From: Planctomycetales bacterium
GTDB taxonomy: Bacteria > Planctomycetota > Phycisphaerae > SM23-33
Direction of reading: 5' to 3'
NCBI GenBank assembly: GCA_030612725.1
Contig: JAUWNJ010000005.1
Location: forward strand, 62,001-126,000
DNA: 64,000 bases
Part shown: piece after piece, positions 44,619 through 56,700 of the stretch
Layout: each line of letters begins with the position of its first letter
How positions within the stretch are numbered: the stretch's first letter is position 1
The notes under the pieces: model-generated
The model's input: only the letters and a program-made list of their open reading frames with translations
The model's database searches: none
What the model was told of the DNA's origin: nothing
Translations under genes and position numbers: made by a program

Positions 44619-45242
44619 TTATGCCGACTTGTTGATTAACATCTCCATCGCCTCGCGAGTCAGCAGCATCTTCTGACGAGTGGCTACATCGAACGCATTC
44701 AAATCATCCACCGGGCAAACGGTAATATCCGGGATATTACGAGCGCTCTTGAAGAGGGTCTCGTCGCTCCCCGCCGGTGTCAGCAGGCAGGAACGATTTA
44801 TCTTCAAGTTTGCCAGTACGTCAACGATGGTTCTTGTTTTAGGTTCCGTCAGCGCCAACTCTTCGATTACTACAAGATCGTTTCCGAGGATTTTGGCGAG
44901 GATGGCGGAATTCAGCGCGCCTCGTCGCATTTTCTTCGGCAAGGTTTTTCGGTAACTGTGGGGGGTCTTGGCAAAGGTCATTCCACCACCACGGACTTTT
45001 CCGGTCCGGATCGGACCCCGACGTGCATTGCCGGTACCCTTCTGACGGAAGAGTTTACGGGTGGAACCCGAAACCTGCCCGCGACCTTTGGTTGAGGCGC
45101 TGCCCTGACGACGGTTGGCATGATAGGCTACGACCGCCTGCTTCAGCAGGGCGACGTTGACGGCCTTACCGAAACGCTCATCGTCAATCTTCAGCGTTTC
45201 CGTCTGCTCGCCGGCCATATTGTACACTGGAACTTCCAACAT
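44619..45242 (-). CDS. rplD: Ribosomal protein L4
   Basis: 207 residues: ALLKQAVVAYHANRRQGSAS, TKGRGQVSGSTRKLFRQKGT, GNARRGPIRTGKVRGGGMTF (the long tunnel loop). In many bacteria L4 represses the S10 operon. Confidence 0.97.
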   Translation of the reverse strand: MLEVPVYNMAGEQTETLKIDDERFGKAVNVALLKQAVVAYHANRRQGSASTKGRGQVSGSTRKLFRQKGTGNARRGPIRTGKVRGGGMTFAKTPHSYRKTLPKKMRRGALNSAILAKILGNDLVVIEELALTEPKTRTIVDVLANLKINRSCLLTPAGSDETLFKSARNIPDITVCPVDDLNAFDVATRQKMLLTREAMEMLINKSA

Positions 45243-45259
45243 CTTTTTCTTCCGATACC

Positions 45260-45919
45260 TTATTTATCCCTTGCAGTTCGGGATTTTTTGATAAACAAGT
45301 ACCCGCCGTTAGGGCCCGGCAAGGCCCCTTTAATCAGCAGGAGGTTATTTTCAGCGTCTATGCTCACCAGTCGATGATTCCTGCTGGTGTTTTGAGCGGC
45401 ACCCATGTGTCCCGCCATCTTCTTGCCTTTTTTGATGTTTCCGCCATGCCCCAGGTCGGTACCGTGCCCGCCGATTGAACCGGGGCTACGGTGTTTGCGT
45501 TCGACGCCGTGACTGGCGAGTTGACCCTTGAATCCGTGACGTTTCACCCCGCCGGCAAAACCTTTACCTTTGGTTGTGCCCGAAACATCCACAAAGTTCA
45601 CGCCATCGAAAAGATCGACCGTCAACGTCGCTCCGACATCGGCATCGGCCTGCACGTCGGGCATACGAACCTCGCGGATGATTTTCTTCGGTGCGGTTTT
45701 GGCCTGTCCGGCGTGTCCGATTGCGGGTTTGGTGGCACGTCGGGTCTTGACGTCCTCGAACCCGATCTGAACGGCATCGTATCCGTCCTTTTCGTCGGTT
45801 TTTTTTATCTGCATGACAACACACGGGCCGGCGAGAACGACGGTTACGGGGCAGACGACGCCGTCATCGGCGAATACCTGCGTCATACCAATTTTTTTAC
45901 CAATCAATGCCGGATACAT
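45260..45919 (-). CDS. rplC: Ribosomal protein L3
   Basis: 219 residues: [40 protein letters not shown] and [26 protein letters not shown]. Second gene of the S10 group. Confidence 0.97.
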   Translation of the reverse strand: MYPALIGKKIGMTQVFADDGVVCPVTVVLAGPCVVMQIKKTDEKDGYDAVQIGFEDVKTRRATKPAIGHAGQAKTAPKKIIREVRMPDVQADADVGATLTVDLFDGVNFVDVSGTTKGKGFAGGVKRHGFKGQLASHGVERKHRSPGSIGGHGTDLGHGGNIKKGKKMAGHMGAAQNTSRNHRLVSIDAENNLLLIKGALPGPNGGYLFIKKSRTARDK

Positions 45920-46003
45920 TTTATTCCGTGCTTTCCATCTGAAAGGGTTTTGACTTTCTGACCGTGAGGCACAGGCCCAAACCCAAATAATCGTTTCAAG
46001 AAC

Positions 46004-46312
46004 CTACGCCTTTATCTTCACAAACACCCCTGCCGGTACCACCAACCTGTTCAACGCTTCAATTGTGCGGACTGTCGGTTCGTATATGTCGATAATCCGC
46101 TTATGCGTTCGCATCTCGAATTGCTCGCGAGACTTCTTATTCACATGCGGGCTACGAAGCACCGTGTATCGCTCGATTCGCGTCGGTAGCGGAACGGGTC
46201 CGCATACCCGCGCCCCGGTCCTGCGGGCATGGTCAACGATCTCGGCGGCCGAACCATCCAACGCCCGATGATCGTAGGCTTCCATTCTAATGCGAATCTT
46301 GTCCTGAACCAT
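46004..46312 (-). CDS. rpsJ: Ribosomal protein S10
   Basis: 102 residues: [40 protein letters not shown] and [20 protein letters not shown]. It also serves as NusE in transcription antitermination. First gene after the promoter at 46381. Confidence 0.97.
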   Translation of the reverse strand: MVQDKIRIRMEAYDHRALDGSAAEIVDHARRTGARVCGPVPLPTRIERYTVLRSPHVNKKSREQFEMRTHKRIIDIYEPTVRTIEALNRLVVPAGVFVKIKA

Positions 46313-46380
46313 ATCTACTTAGTGTCTCCATCTCACCGCTTTGTAACTAATTTCATGCAGACAAGTTGCAAAGCCCTACT

Positions 46381-46408
46381 ACTATACCTAATCATTTCCC
46401 GGTGTCAA
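46381..46408 (-). promoter_or_regulatory. Strong sigma70 promoter of the S10 operon
   Basis: Consensus TTGACA (46408 to 46403), 16 bp, TATAGT (46386 to 46381), with an AT-rich upstream region. The predicted start is about 60 bp before the rpsJ ATG. No clear terminator for fusA precedes it. Confidence 0.85.
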
Positions 46409-46453
46409 TTATTGAGGTGGGTTTTTTTGAAAAAATTATTTCTCGCTCCCGTC

Positions 46454-48535
46454 TCATATCAACTTACCTGCTGCATCGGCCGGTACGATCTTATAAGAGA
46501 CAGGTTCCATTGCGTATGTTCCGCGTCCCTGGGTGAGGGATCGCAGGACGGTGGCATACCCGAACATTGCCGCTAAAGGCGCACGGGCAATGAGTTTACA
46601 GTAATTGTCTCGCCGTTCCATAGCCCCAATCTCGCTCCGTCGGGCATTCAGGTCTCCGGTAACAGCGCCGAGGTAAGTCTCCGGAGTCATGATTTCCAGC
46701 CTCATTATCGGTTCAAGGAAAACGGGCGAGGCATTTTTGACTGCCTCGGCAAATGCCATTGCACCGGCGCGATTGAAGGACATTTCAGATGAGTCCACCG
46801 GATGATGCTTACCGTCAAGAAGCGTAACGGTTATTCCCGTCATCGGATAACCGGCCAACGGTCCACCGGTCGCCGCGTCGATTATGCCTTCTCTGACGGA
46901 GGAAATATATTCCTTGGGGATCGTGCCGCCCTTGCTTTTATCGACGACGACGATGTTCCCTTCGTCTTCGGATTTATCCTCGGTATCGGTCGGTGTCGGT
47001 TCGACTCGCAGCACGACCACTCCGTACTGCCCCCTTCCACCGGTCTGGCGGATGAACCTGCCCTCGGCTTCGGCGGCGACGGTAATCGTTTCCCTGTAGG
47101 CCACTCTTGGTTTTCCCACACGGATCTGAACGCCCATGTCGCGGACCAACTTGTTGCGAATGATCTCAAGATGTAATTCACCCATTCCCGAAATCAGCAT
47201 CTGCCCGGTCTCGCGGTCAACCTTTGTCCGGAAGGTCGGATCCTCCCGGCGCAACGTAGCCAACGCCTCGCCGAGACGGTCTTTCCCGTCCGCTGATGTC
47301 GGTTCGATCGACATTGAAATCACCGGCTTGGGAAATTTTATCTTCTCAAGGATTATAGGTTCGCGCGAATCGCACAGGGTATCGCCGGTGAGGCTGGACT
47401 TGGGTCCGACAACTGCGACAATATCGCCGGCGATGGCATGGTCGCGACGGATACGCTGCTTGGCGTGCATCTCCCATATGCGCGAGATTATTTCTTTTTT
47501 CTGACGAATAGGGTTGAGTACTCGCGTACCGGCTTTGAGCGAACCGCTGTAAATGCGAATATAGTACAGGTCCCCATGCAGGTCGGAGGCGACCTTGAAC
47601 ACGAGGGCGGAAAACGGTTCGTCAGAATCGGGCTTACGCTCGATGACCTGCTCGGATTCGGGATTTTCATGTCCACGGACAGGAGGAACGTCCAGCGGAG
47701 ACGGAAGAAAATCGCAAATCGCATCCAGAAGGACGCGGACGCCCATGTGCTTCAATGCCGAGCCGCAAAGAACAGGATGAATCCTGTTGGAGATAACGGC
47801 TCTGCGAATTGCCGACTTGATGTCGGTTACGGAAATCGGTTCCTCGTGAACGTATTTTTCCATTAACTCGTCGTCGGCTTCGGCAACGGCCTCTATCATA
47901 TCGTGGCGTGCCTGCTCAACCGCATCGGCGTATTCGGCAGGGATTTCGCCGACCTTCAGGTCCATCGCTATATCGGCCTGCTCGTAGAAGAACGCCCGTT
48001 GCTCGATAAGGTCTATCTGTCCGGCGAATTCAGCAGCAGCGCCCATTGGGATTTGCAGCACTACCGGCGTCGCGCCGAGGCGGTCCTGAATCTCATGTAC
48101 GACGGTTTCGAAATCCGCGCCGGGGCGGTCCATCTTGTTAATGAAGCAGATTCTCGGTACGTTGTAACGCTGGGCCTGGTTCCAGACGGTTTCACTCTGG
48201 GCTTCTACGCCGCCGACGGCACAGAAGATTGCAACGGCTCCGTCGAGAACCCGCAACGAGCGTTCCACCTCGACGGTGAAATCGACGTGTCCGGGCGTGT
48301 CGATCAGATTGAGCGTATGGTCTTTCCATGAAAGGGTTGTCGCTGCCGACGTGATGGTGATACCACGGGCCTGTTCTTCGGCGAGGTAATCCATCACCGC
48401 GGTACCGTCGTGGACTTCGCCGATCTTGTAACTTTTTCCGGCGAAGTACAGAATCCGCTCCGTAACGGTGGTTTTTCCCGCGTCGATGTGCGCAGTTACG
48501 CCTATATTGCGAACTTGTTGCAGTTTCTTTGCCAT
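46454..48535 (-). CDS. fusA: Elongation factor G
   Basis: 693 residues from the ATG at 48535. G domain: NIGVTAHIDAGKTTVTERIL (P-loop), RGITITSAATTLSWKDHTLN (switch I/II), DTPGHVDF, NKMDRPGADF and SALK. Domains II-V follow, ending with ALTQGRGTYAMEPVSY-type sequence. GTP-driven translocase. A GACCGCAG/CTGCGGTC hairpin lies just upstream. tuf does not follow it. Confidence 0.97.
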   Translation of the reverse strand: MAKKLQQVRNIGVTAHIDAGKTTVTERILYFAGKSYKIGEVHDGTAVMDYLAEEQARGITITSAATTLSWKDHTLNLIDTPGHVDFTVEVERSLRVLDGAVAIFCAVGGVEAQSETVWNQAQRYNVPRICFINKMDRPGADFETVVHEIQDRLGATPVVLQIPMGAAAEFAGQIDLIEQRAFFYEQADIAMDLKVGEIPAEYADAVEQARHDMIEAVAEADDELMEKYVHEEPISVTDIKSAIRRAVISNRIHPVLCGSALKHMGVRVLLDAICDFLPSPLDVPPVRGHENPESEQVIERKPDSDEPFSALVFKVASDLHGDLYYIRIYSGSLKAGTRVLNPIRQKKEIISRIWEMHAKQRIRRDHAIAGDIVAVVGPKSSLTGDTLCDSREPIILEKIKFPKPVISMSIEPTSADGKDRLGEALATLRREDPTFRTKVDRETGQMLISGMGELHLEIIRNKLVRDMGVQIRVGKPRVAYRETITVAAEAEGRFIRQTGGRGQYGVVVLRVEPTPTDTEDKSEDEGNIVVVDKSKGGTIPKEYISSVREGIIDAATGGPLAGYPMTGITVTLLDGKHHPVDSSEMSFNRAGAMAFAEAVKNASPVFLEPIMRLEIMTPETYLGAVTGDLNARRSEIGAMERRDNYCKLIARAPLAAMFGYATVLRSLTQGRGTYAMEPVSYKIVPADAAGKLI

Positions 48536-48557
48536 ATCAGGATCCACTTATAAGCAA

Positions 48558-48583
48558 AGACCGCAGTGGTTTCTCTGCGGTCT
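48558..48583 (-). other. Stem-loop between rpsG and fusA
   Basis: AGACCGCAG pairs with CTGCGGTCT (9 bp, 8-nt loop), 23 bp before the fusA ATG. On the minus strand it is followed by TTTGCTTATAAG. Possibly an attenuator or processing site that sets fusA level apart from rpsL/rpsG. Confidence 0.5.
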
Positions 48584-48603
48584 CCGCTGTTTATGTCGAG
48601 ATT

Positions 48604-49080
48604 TTATCGTGCGAAGTGTGCGAAGGCTTTGTTCGCGTCGGCCATGCGGTGAACATTTTCCCGCGTGGTAATGGCCGATCCTTCCTTCTTGTATGCCGCC
48701 ATTAGTTCCGACGCCAGTCGTTGCGATGTCGGCGACCCTTTACCGGCGCGAACCGCCTGGAGCAACCATCGTATCGCAAGCGAAAGTCGTCGCTTGGCGT
48801 TGACCTGCATGGGGACCTGGTAGTTTGCGCCTCCGATGCGCTTGGAACGAACTTCCAGCATTGGTTTCAAGTTGTCGATTGCCTGCTCGAAAACTTCAAT
48901 CGCTTCGGCGTCTTTGATCTTCTCGGAGATGGTGTCCATCGCGTCGTAGAATATCCGCAGCGCGGTGCTCTTCTTACCGGCCAACATCATGCAATTGACG
49001 AATTTGCTGACCAGTTTGCTTTTATAACGCGGGTCGGGCGCCAATTGTGCCGCTGATGCTGTCCATTTCTTATACGCCAT
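48604..49080 (-). CDS. rpsG: Ribosomal protein S7
   Basis: 158 residues: [40 protein letters not shown]-type core and [20 protein letters not shown]. 30S head organiser; represses the str operon in E. coli. Confidence 0.97.
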   Translation of the reverse strand: MAYKKWTASAAQLAPDPRYKSKLVSKFVNCMMLAGKKSTALRIFYDAMDTISEKIKDAEAIEVFEQAIDNLKPMLEVRSKRIGGANYQVPMQVNAKRRLSLAIRWLLQAVRAGKGSPTSQRLASELMAAYKKEGSAITTRENVHRMADANKAFAHFAR

Positions 49081-49082
49081 TG

Positions 49083-49454
49083 TTATTTACCTCTCTTTGC
49101 ACCGTAGAGGCTTCGCCCCTGACGTCGGCCTTCAACGCCGGACGTATCCAGCGCGCCACGAACAATATGATACCTTACACCGGGTAAGTCCCTGACTCGC
49201 CCGCCACGCACCAGGACGATACTGTGTTCCTGGAGGTTGTGATCGACGCCCGGAATATAGGCGGTTATCTCTTTACCGTTGCTAAGCCGGACACGCGCAA
49301 CCTTCCGAAGGGCGGAGTTAGGCTTTTTGGGCGTCATGGTCTTGACCAATACGCACACGCCTCGCTTCTGCGGGCATTGCTCCAGTGCTACGTTTTTCTT
49401 CTTGGTCGATGGCTTACGCCTCGGCCTGCGAACCAGTTGATTAATTGTCGGCAT
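49083..49454 (-). CDS. rpsL: Ribosomal protein S12
   Basis: 123 residues: [40 protein letters not shown] and [20 protein letters not shown]. The lysines at the streptomycin-sensitive positions (PKKPNS, and R-V-x-D-L-P-G-V-R) are the wild-type kind. Confidence 0.97.
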   Translation of the reverse strand: MPTINQLVRRPRRKPSTKKKNVALEQCPQKRGVCVLVKTMTPKKPNSALRKVARVRLSNGKEITAYIPGVDHNLQEHSIVLVRGGRVRDLPGVRYHIVRGALDTSGVEGRRQGRSLYGAKRGK

Positions 49455-49466
49455 CTTTGTACCTCG

Positions 49467-52400
49467 TTATTCCTGTCCTGTAAGTGCTCGTTGGACTGCC
49501 TGTTGAATCTGCGCTTCTGTAAGTTCCGTCGTGGCCTCTTCGGCAAACATTTCGGGAAGTTCCGCAACGGCCCGTTTTATTTTCATTTCCAGATACGGTT
49601 TGAAAGTCGTTCCCGCCGGTAGCAGGTGTCCGAGAATTACATTCTCCTTTAAACCGATGAGATTGTCCACCTTTCCTGCAAGGGACGCTTCGGTAAAGAC
49701 CTTTGTGGATTCCTGGAAACTCGCAGCCGAGAGGAAACTGTCGGACTGCAATGCCGCTTTGGTTATACCCAACAGAAGACTTTTCGCCATTGCCGGTTTG
49801 GTCTTGCGTGTTTTGGCAATGTCCCCGCCGGTGGCTTTCGCTTCGGCATTGGCCTGTTCGATCTTCTGTCGCGTAGCGACCTCGCCGACGACGAATCCCG
49901 TATCGCCGGGTGAGACAATTTTCAGGGATTTCGCCATTCTTTCGTTCTCGGCGCGGAATTTGAATTTATCGACCATTTCTCCGGGGAGCAGTTTGCTGTC
50001 ACCGACGGCCTCGACCACGACTTTTCGCAACATCTGCGAAACGATGACCTCAACGTGCTTGTCGTTGATGTTCTGCCCCTGACTGCGATAGACGTTCTGC
50101 ACCTCTTCCAGCAGGTAACGCTGAAGTTCTTCCTCGCCTCGAATATCGAGGATGTCGTGCGGTACCAGCGGCCCTTCGGTCAGTCTGTCGCCGGCTTCGA
50201 CATCATCGCCGGTGTGCACCAGCAGGTGCTGGTCGTGCCCGACGTGATGTTCCCGCTCCATACCCGATTCCGAGTGGACGATAATGGTCATCTTTCCTCG
50301 GCGTTTATCCGTCGATAGTTCGACTCGCCCGGAGATTTCCGCCATCGAGGCAGGTTCCTTGGGCTTTCGGGCCTCGAACAGTTCTGTAATACGTGGCAGA
50401 CCGCCGGTAATATCCTGCGTACCTGACATTTCGCGTGGCTGACGCGCCAGCAGGTCGCCTGGCTTGACGGTTTGCTCTTCTTTGACCTCAATTCGCGCTT
50501 TGGATGGCAGGTAATGGAAGTCGAGAATTTTTCCGCTCTTGTCCTCGATGACGACTCGCGGGTGTTTCTCGCCCTTGTGCTCGATAACGACGAATCGTGT
50601 ACCGGGTTTTCCCTTTTCGGATTCCGCCCTGACGGTTTCACCTTCCTCGATGTCCTGGAATCGAACGATACCAGCAACTTCGGCAAGAATTGGGACGCGG
50701 TGCGGGTCCCACTTAACCAGACGCTGGGACGGCTTCACATTAGCGCCGTCTGCTGCCAGTATCAGCGCACCGTAGGGAACTTTGAATTTTTCGATTTCCC
50801 GTCCCTTGGCGTCAAGAACGGCAATTTCACCGTTACGATTCAGTGCAATCCATGCCTTGCCTTTGGCGACCTTGGCCGGAGCGAACTTCAATTCGCGGTA
50901 CTTCAGTGTTCCAGCGGAACTGCAACGTAAATCCGATACAAGCACATCTCTTGTTGCTACTCCGCCGGTATGGAACGTCCGCATGGTCAACTGCGTTCCT
51001 GGTTCGCCGATGGACTGTGCCGCGACAATTCCGACCGTCAAACCTTCCTCGACCAATTGTCCGCTCGATAAGTCCAGGCCGTAGCACTTGGCGCAAATAC
51101 CCAGCGGCGAGTCGCACGTCAACGGGCTGCGAACGCGAATCGTCTCCAGGCCTAGTTCCTCAATCTTGTCCGCGACTTCCTTGATGATAATATCGCTTTC
51201 TTTGACGATCACCTCGTCGGTAATGGGATTGACGATATTCTCTCTGGCGACGCGGCCTATGATTAATTCCCGCAACGGAACATCTATCTGCTCGCCCTTG
51301 TATATGGCGCTCTTGGTAATGCCCTTGAGCGTACCGCAGTCCAGTTTTGTAACGATCACGTTTTGCGCGACGTCGGCAAGTTTTCGCGTCAGGTATCCCG
51401 AGTCGGCGGTTTTCAGTGCGGTGTCAGCCAGACCCTTACGAGCACCGTGAGTCGAACCGAAATACTCCAGCACCGTCAGACCTTCGCGGAAATTGGCCTT
51501 AATGGGCGCTTCGATAATCTCACCGGACGGTTTGGACATCAGTCCTCGCATACCAGCCAACTGGCGGATCTGGTCAATATTTCCACGAGCACCCGAATCG
51601 CTCATCAGCCAGACCGGATTGAGATACTTGGCGTCGTCTTCGCGCCTGTCATCACGCAAAGCATCCATCAGCGCCTTTGTAACTTCTTCGCGGGCGTGAA
51701 TCCACACGTCGATCGTCTGGTTATAACGCTCGCCCTCGGTAATAGCGTTGGAGTCGAAGTCGTGCTTAATACGGTCCACGCGTTTCTGTGCGTCGTCGAG
51801 AATCTGCGTCTTGGCATCGGGTATCCGAAGGTCGGTAACGCCGAAACTCAAGCCGGCAAGTGTCGCCCAATGGAAACCAAGTTTCTTGATGCCGTCCAGC
51901 AGGTTCAGCGTGGCGGCCCGTCCGGTCAGAGCGTAACAATCGCTGATAACCCTTCCTGAACCACGTCCGCCAAGTGGATAGTTGTAAAAAGGCATCTCTT
52001 CGGGAAGAACGTCGTTGAAGATGCACCGTCCGACGGTAGTGATAACCTTCCCATTTTCACTGGTATATTTACGGTCGTCCTCAATGACGTTTATGCTCGT
52101 CGACATTCGCACCATAATCGGCGCGTGCATACCAATAAGACCGAGATCGCGAGCCATCATCGCCTCGTACGGATTGGCGAAAATTGGCAGTTTACGCCCG
52201 TCGAACTCGCTGTTTTGAAGTCGATCGTCCGCGTAAGTGTTACCCTGACCGGCTGTGAGGTAATAGATGCCCAGCACCATGTCCTGACTGGGTGACATAA
52301 TTGGCATGCCGTTGGCGGGGCTGAAAATATTGTTTGTCGCGAGCATCAGCACGTGCGCTTCTGTCTGCGCTTCGATTGACAGAGGAAGGTGAACCGCCAT

Positions 52401-53780
52401 CTGGTCGCCGTCGAAGTCGGCATTGAAACCTTTGCAGACCAGCGGATGAATCTTGATGGCGTTACCTTCGACCAGTACCGGTTCGAACGCCTGGATACCC
52501 ATTCGGTGAAGCGTCGGGGCACGGTTCAGGAGAACCGGATGCTGGTATATGGCCTCTTCGAGAATGTCCCAGATTTCCTTGTCTTTCCGCTCAATCATCT
52601 TTTTGGCCGATTTAATCGTGTCGGCCAGACCTCGCTGGCGGAGTTTGCGGATAATGAAAGGCTGGAACAGTTCCAGAGCGATCTTTTTGGGCAAACCGCA
52701 CTGGTGCAGTTTCAGTTCCGGACCGACGACAATCACCGACCGTGCGGAGTAATCCACCCGCTTTCCCAGTAGGTTTTCGCGGAACCGACCCTGCTTTCCC
52801 TTAATCATATCGGTAAGGCTTTTCAGCGGCCTGGCCGATGAACCGAGCACCGCTCGTCGGCATCGTCCGTTGTCCAGCAGGGCATCGACCGCCTGCTGAA
52901 GCATCCGTTTTTCATTTCGGATAATCACCTCAGGGGCGTTCAGGTCGATCAGTTTTTTCAGACGGTTGTTGCGGTTAATGACCCGACGGTACAGGTCGTT
53001 CAGGTCGGAGGTTGCGAAATTTCCGCTTTCCAGAAGCACCAGCGGTCGAAGGTCCGGCGGGATGACGGGGATCACGTCCATAACCATCCATTCGGGTTTC
53101 CCGCCGCTACCGCGAATGGCTTCGACAAGTCTCAACCGCTTGGTCAGGTCTTTGGTCTTCTGCTTGGAACCGGTCTTGTCGAGAGCATCGCGGATTTCTC
53201 CTACCAGTTCGTCCAGGTCCATTTTCTCCAGCAGTACCCTGACGGCTTCAGCACCCATCATCGCCTCGAACTCTTTACCGTATTGTTCGCGAGCGACCTT
53301 GTATTCTTCCTCGGTAAGAACCTGTTGTAATTTCAGCGCTGTTTCGCCGGGGCGGACGACAATGTACTCCTGGAAAAGAATAATCTTCTCAAGATCGGAC
53401 GTCTTGACACCCAGCAGCGTCGCCAACCGGCTCGGAAGGGCCTTGAAATACCAGATATGGACGATTGGGGCGGCAAGGTTGATGTGCCCCATCCGCTTTC
53501 GCCGGACGCGCGAGTGCGTTACCTTCACGCCGCAACGGTCGCAGATAATTCCCTTGTGCTTGGTGCCCTTGTATTTACCGCAGGCACACTCCCAATCGCG
53601 TTCGGGTCCGAAGATACGCTCGCAGAACAACCCATCTCGCTCTGGGCGGTACGTACGGTAATTAATCGTCTCGGGTTTCTTGACTTCTCCGAACGACCAG
53701 CTACGGATGTCGTTGGCCGACGCCAGCGAAACCTTCACCGAACCGTAATCGTTAACCCTGTCGTATACGCTGTTGACCAT
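49467..53780 (-). CDS. rpoC: RNA polymerase beta' subunit
   Basis: 1437 residues. N-terminal zinc finger [20 protein letters not shown], rudder and clamp, the catalytic magnesium loop [20 protein letters not shown], bridge helix and trigger loop, and a second zinc site [13 protein letters not shown]. No large lineage insert stands out. Follows rpoB by 13 bp. Confidence 0.98.
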   Translation of the reverse strand: MVNSVYDRVNDYGSVKVSLASANDIRSWSFGEVKKPETINYRTYRPERDGLFCERIFGPERDWECACGKYKGTKHKGIICDRCGVKVTHSRVRRKRMGHINLAAPIVHIWYFKALPSRLATLLGVKTSDLEKIILFQEYIVVRPGETALKLQQVLTEEEYKVAREQYGKEFEAMMGAEAVRVLLEKMDLDELVGEIRDALDKTGSKQKTKDLTKRLRLVEAIRGSGGKPEWMVMDVIPVIPPDLRPLVLLESGNFATSDLNDLYRRVINRNNRLKKLIDLNAPEVIIRNEKRMLQQAVDALLDNGRCRRAVLGSSARPLKSLTDMIKGKQGRFRENLLGKRVDYSARSVIVVGPELKLHQCGLPKKIALELFQPFIIRKLRQRGLADTIKSAKKMIERKDKEIWDILEEAIYQHPVLLNRAPTLHRMGIQAFEPVLVEGNAIKIHPLVCKGFNADFDGDQMAVHLPLSIEAQTEAHVLMLATNNIFSPANGMPIMSPSQDMVLGIYYLTAGQGNTYADDRLQNSEFDGRKLPIFANPYEAMMARDLGLIGMHAPIMVRMSTSINVIEDDRKYTSENGKVITTVGRCIFNDVLPEEMPFYNYPLGGRGSGRVISDCYALTGRAATLNLLDGIKKLGFHWATLAGLSFGVTDLRIPDAKTQILDDAQKRVDRIKHDFDSNAITEGERYNQTIDVWIHAREEVTKALMDALRDDRREDDAKYLNPVWLMSDSGARGNIDQIRQLAGMRGLMSKPSGEIIEAPIKANFREGLTVLEYFGSTHGARKGLADTALKTADSGYLTRKLADVAQNVIVTKLDCGTLKGITKSAIYKGEQIDVPLRELIIGRVARENIVNPITDEVIVKESDIIIKEVADKIEELGLETIRVRSPLTCDSPLGICAKCYGLDLSSGQLVEEGLTVGIVAAQSIGEPGTQLTMRTFHTGGVATRDVLVSDLRCSSAGTLKYRELKFAPAKVAKGKAWIALNRNGEIAVLDAKGREIEKFKVPYGALILAADGANVKPSQRLVKWDPHRVPILAEVAGIVRFQDIEEGETVRAESEKGKPGTRFVVIEHKGEKHPRVVIEDKSGKILDFHYLPSKARIEVKEEQTVKPGDLLARQPREMSGTQDITGGLPRITELFEARKPKEPASMAEISGRVELSTDKRRGKMTIIVHSESGMEREHHVGHDQHLLVHTGDDVEAGDRLTEGPLVPHDILDIRGEEELQRYLLEEVQNVYRSQGQNINDKHVEVIVSQMLRKVVVEAVGDSKLLPGEMVDKFKFRAENERMAKSLKIVSPGDTGFVVGEVATRQKIEQANAEAKATGGDIAKTRKTKPAMAKSLLLGITKAALQSDSFLSAASFQESTKVFTEASLAGKVDNLIGLKENVILGHLLPAGTTFKPYLEMKIKRAVAELPEMFAEEATTELTEAQIQQAVQRALTGQE

Positions 53781-53793
53781 GATTATCAGCTCC

Positions 53794-56700
53794 TCAAATG
53801 AGGCTCTTCTTTTCCAGTTGGATGTTCAGGCCCAGACCTCGCAATTCGCTACACAGAACGTCGAACGACACCGGCGTACCGGCTTCGAGTGTATTGACGC
53901 CCTTGACCATTGATTCGTAAATTTTGGTTCGTCCTTCCACGTCGTCGCTCTTGACGGTAAGCATTTCCTGGAGCATGTAAGACGCTCCGTAACTCTCCAA
54001 TGCCCAGACTTCCATCTCTCCGAATCGCTGTCCGCCGGTCCGCGCTTTTCCGCCCAGCGGTTGCTGGGTAATCAGCGAGTAAGGGCCGGTCGAACGAGCG
54101 TGAATCTTGTCGTCCACCAGGTGGTGAAGTTTATTGACATACATATACCCGACGGTAACTTTCTGCTCGAACGGTTCGCCCGTCCGCCCGTCATAGATGA
54201 TCGTCTTTCCATCAGTCGGCATTTCCGCCAGAAGTTCGCCGGTCGCGCCGGCGGACTGAATGGCTTCGGTATCATTTTGCCGGGTGCGGACGTGCTCGTT
54301 GGCCTGTTCAATGGCCTGGGTAATCTCGGCTTCAGTCGCGCCGTCGAAAACGGGAGTAACGGCCTGGAACCCAAGCACCGCAGCGGCCCAACCGAGGTGC
54401 GTCTCGAGGATTTGCCCGACGTTCATTCGGGACGGGACGCCGAGGGGATTCAGGCATATTTCCACGGGAGTACCATCAGACAGGAACGGCATGTCTTCTT
54501 CGGGCATGATTCGAGCGATAACGCCCTTGTTACCGTGGCGCCCCGCCATCTTGTCGCCGACAGAGAGTTTCCGCTTGGTAACGACATAGACCTTTGCCAT
54601 TTCCAGCACGCCCGACGGTAATTCGTCGCCGCGCTTCATATGGGCGAGTTTCCGCTGCTTTTCGCTCTCGATCTTCTCAAGCGTAGGCCAGTACCGTTTG
54701 TAGATGGTCTCGCCACGCTCGCGATCGGCGGCTTTACCCTTAATCCACCTGCTCTTGAAACCTTCGATCTGTTCGAGAATAACGGCTGATATATCGCTGG
54801 CGCCTACCTTCTGGCGTGTGGACGGATCGACCATCTGCGAGCCGATGACTTCGTTAATCTCGTCGCACATCTGGCGGAAGACCACAATGGCCTTTTCGTC
54901 CATCTGGGCGCTGTAGGCCTTCATTTCCTTGGTCAGCGCCTTTTTTCGCTCGTCGGACATCTGGACTCGCCGACTGAACCGCTTGGCTGCGATAACCACG
55001 CCTTCTTCGCCGGCTGGAAGTTCCAGCGAATCGTTTTTGACGTCTTCGCCGGCCCTGCCGAAAATAGCGTGAAGCAACTTCTCTTCGGGCGTCAGTTCGC
55101 TCTTGGACTTCGGCGCGACCTTCCCGACAAGAATATCGCCCGGCTTGACGCGTGTACCGAGACTGACGATCCCGTTGGCGTCGAGATTTCGCAGCGCCCT
55201 TTCGGAAACGTTGGGGATGTCGCGGGTGAACTCTTCCTTGCCAAGTTTCGTCTCTCGCACCTCGACGTCGTACTCTTCGATGTGAATAGAAGTGAATACG
55301 TCTTCCTTGACGAGTTTCTGAGAGATAAGGATGGCGTCCTCGAAGTTGTATCCGTCGAACGGAACGAAGGCTACGAGTATGTTCTTGCCCAGTGCCAGTT
55401 CGCCGTTGCTGCAGGCCGGTCCGTCGGCGATTATCTCGTTTTTGCGGACACGCTGACCAATCTTGACGATAGGTTTCTGGTTGAGACAGGTTCGCTCGTT
55501 GAGTCGGGAGAATTTACGTAATTCGTACTCATCGACATTGTCAATGACGATCCTCTTGGCATCTGCGTATGTAACGGTACCGGCCTTTTGGGCACGGACC
55601 ACCATACCGGAATCGGCGGCAACAACTTTCTCCAGACCGGTCGAGATAATCGGGGCCTCGGTCCTTATCAACGGAACCGCCTGTCGCTGCATGTTCGAAC
55701 CCATCAGGGCACGGTTGGCATCGTCGTGCTCCAGGAACGGTATCAGCGCAGCCGATACTCCCACCGTCTGCTTCGGTGAGACATCGAGATATTCCACATC
55801 TTCGCCGGGGACCAGGGTAACGTCGCTTTTGGCGCGGACCAGGACGGCGTGATCGGGAATTTTTCTCCCCGACCGTCCGGAAGCCGGCGTCGGCTTGGAA
55901 CTATCCGACGCCTCGTCGTCTTTGAGCACGTCCGGCGGGGCCAGAATCGCTTCGGACTCCTCGTCGGCGCGAAGCCATTTAATGTCATCGGTCAGACACC
56001 TGTTGCGTACCTGCTGGTAAGGAGTAATCAGGAATCCGAACTCATCTACCGCTGCGAACAGGCTTAATGACGAGATCAGTCCGATGTTGTTACCTTCGGG
56101 CGTCTCGATGGGGCAGATTCGTCCGTAGTGGCTCAGGTGAACGTCGCGGACCTCAAAGCCCGCTCGCTTGCGGTTCAGGCCGCCCGGTCCCAACGCGCTG
56201 AGACGACGCTCGTGCGTCAACTGGCTGAGCGGATTGGTCTGATCGACCACCTGCGAAAGTTCGCTGCGTCCGAAGAAATAATCGATACTGGCCGAAACGC
56301 TTTTGGAGTTGACCAGTTCGGTAATTTTTTTCAGTTCTTCCGGTTCTTTGAGGCTTACCCGCTCCTGAACAGTTCGACGGAGTTTGAGGAAACCTTTGCG
56401 GATTTCATCACCGGCCAATTCGTCGATTGTTCGCAGACGACGGTTTCCGAGGTGGTCGATGTCGTCAATAACGCCTTCGCCGGAACGAAGATACAGGATG
56501 TACCCGATTATATTGACCATATCGGCCGGTTCGAGCGTCATGGTCGCCTCGACGGGGACCGACTTGGCGGACGAACCGTCTTTCTGGAATTTCCGGCTCA
56601 GGCGGAATCGCCCGACTTTTCCCAGGCGATAACGGTTTTCGTCGTAGAATTTTTCCTTGAAGAGCGTCTTTGCCCGCTCCAGTTGGGGCGGGTTGCCCGG

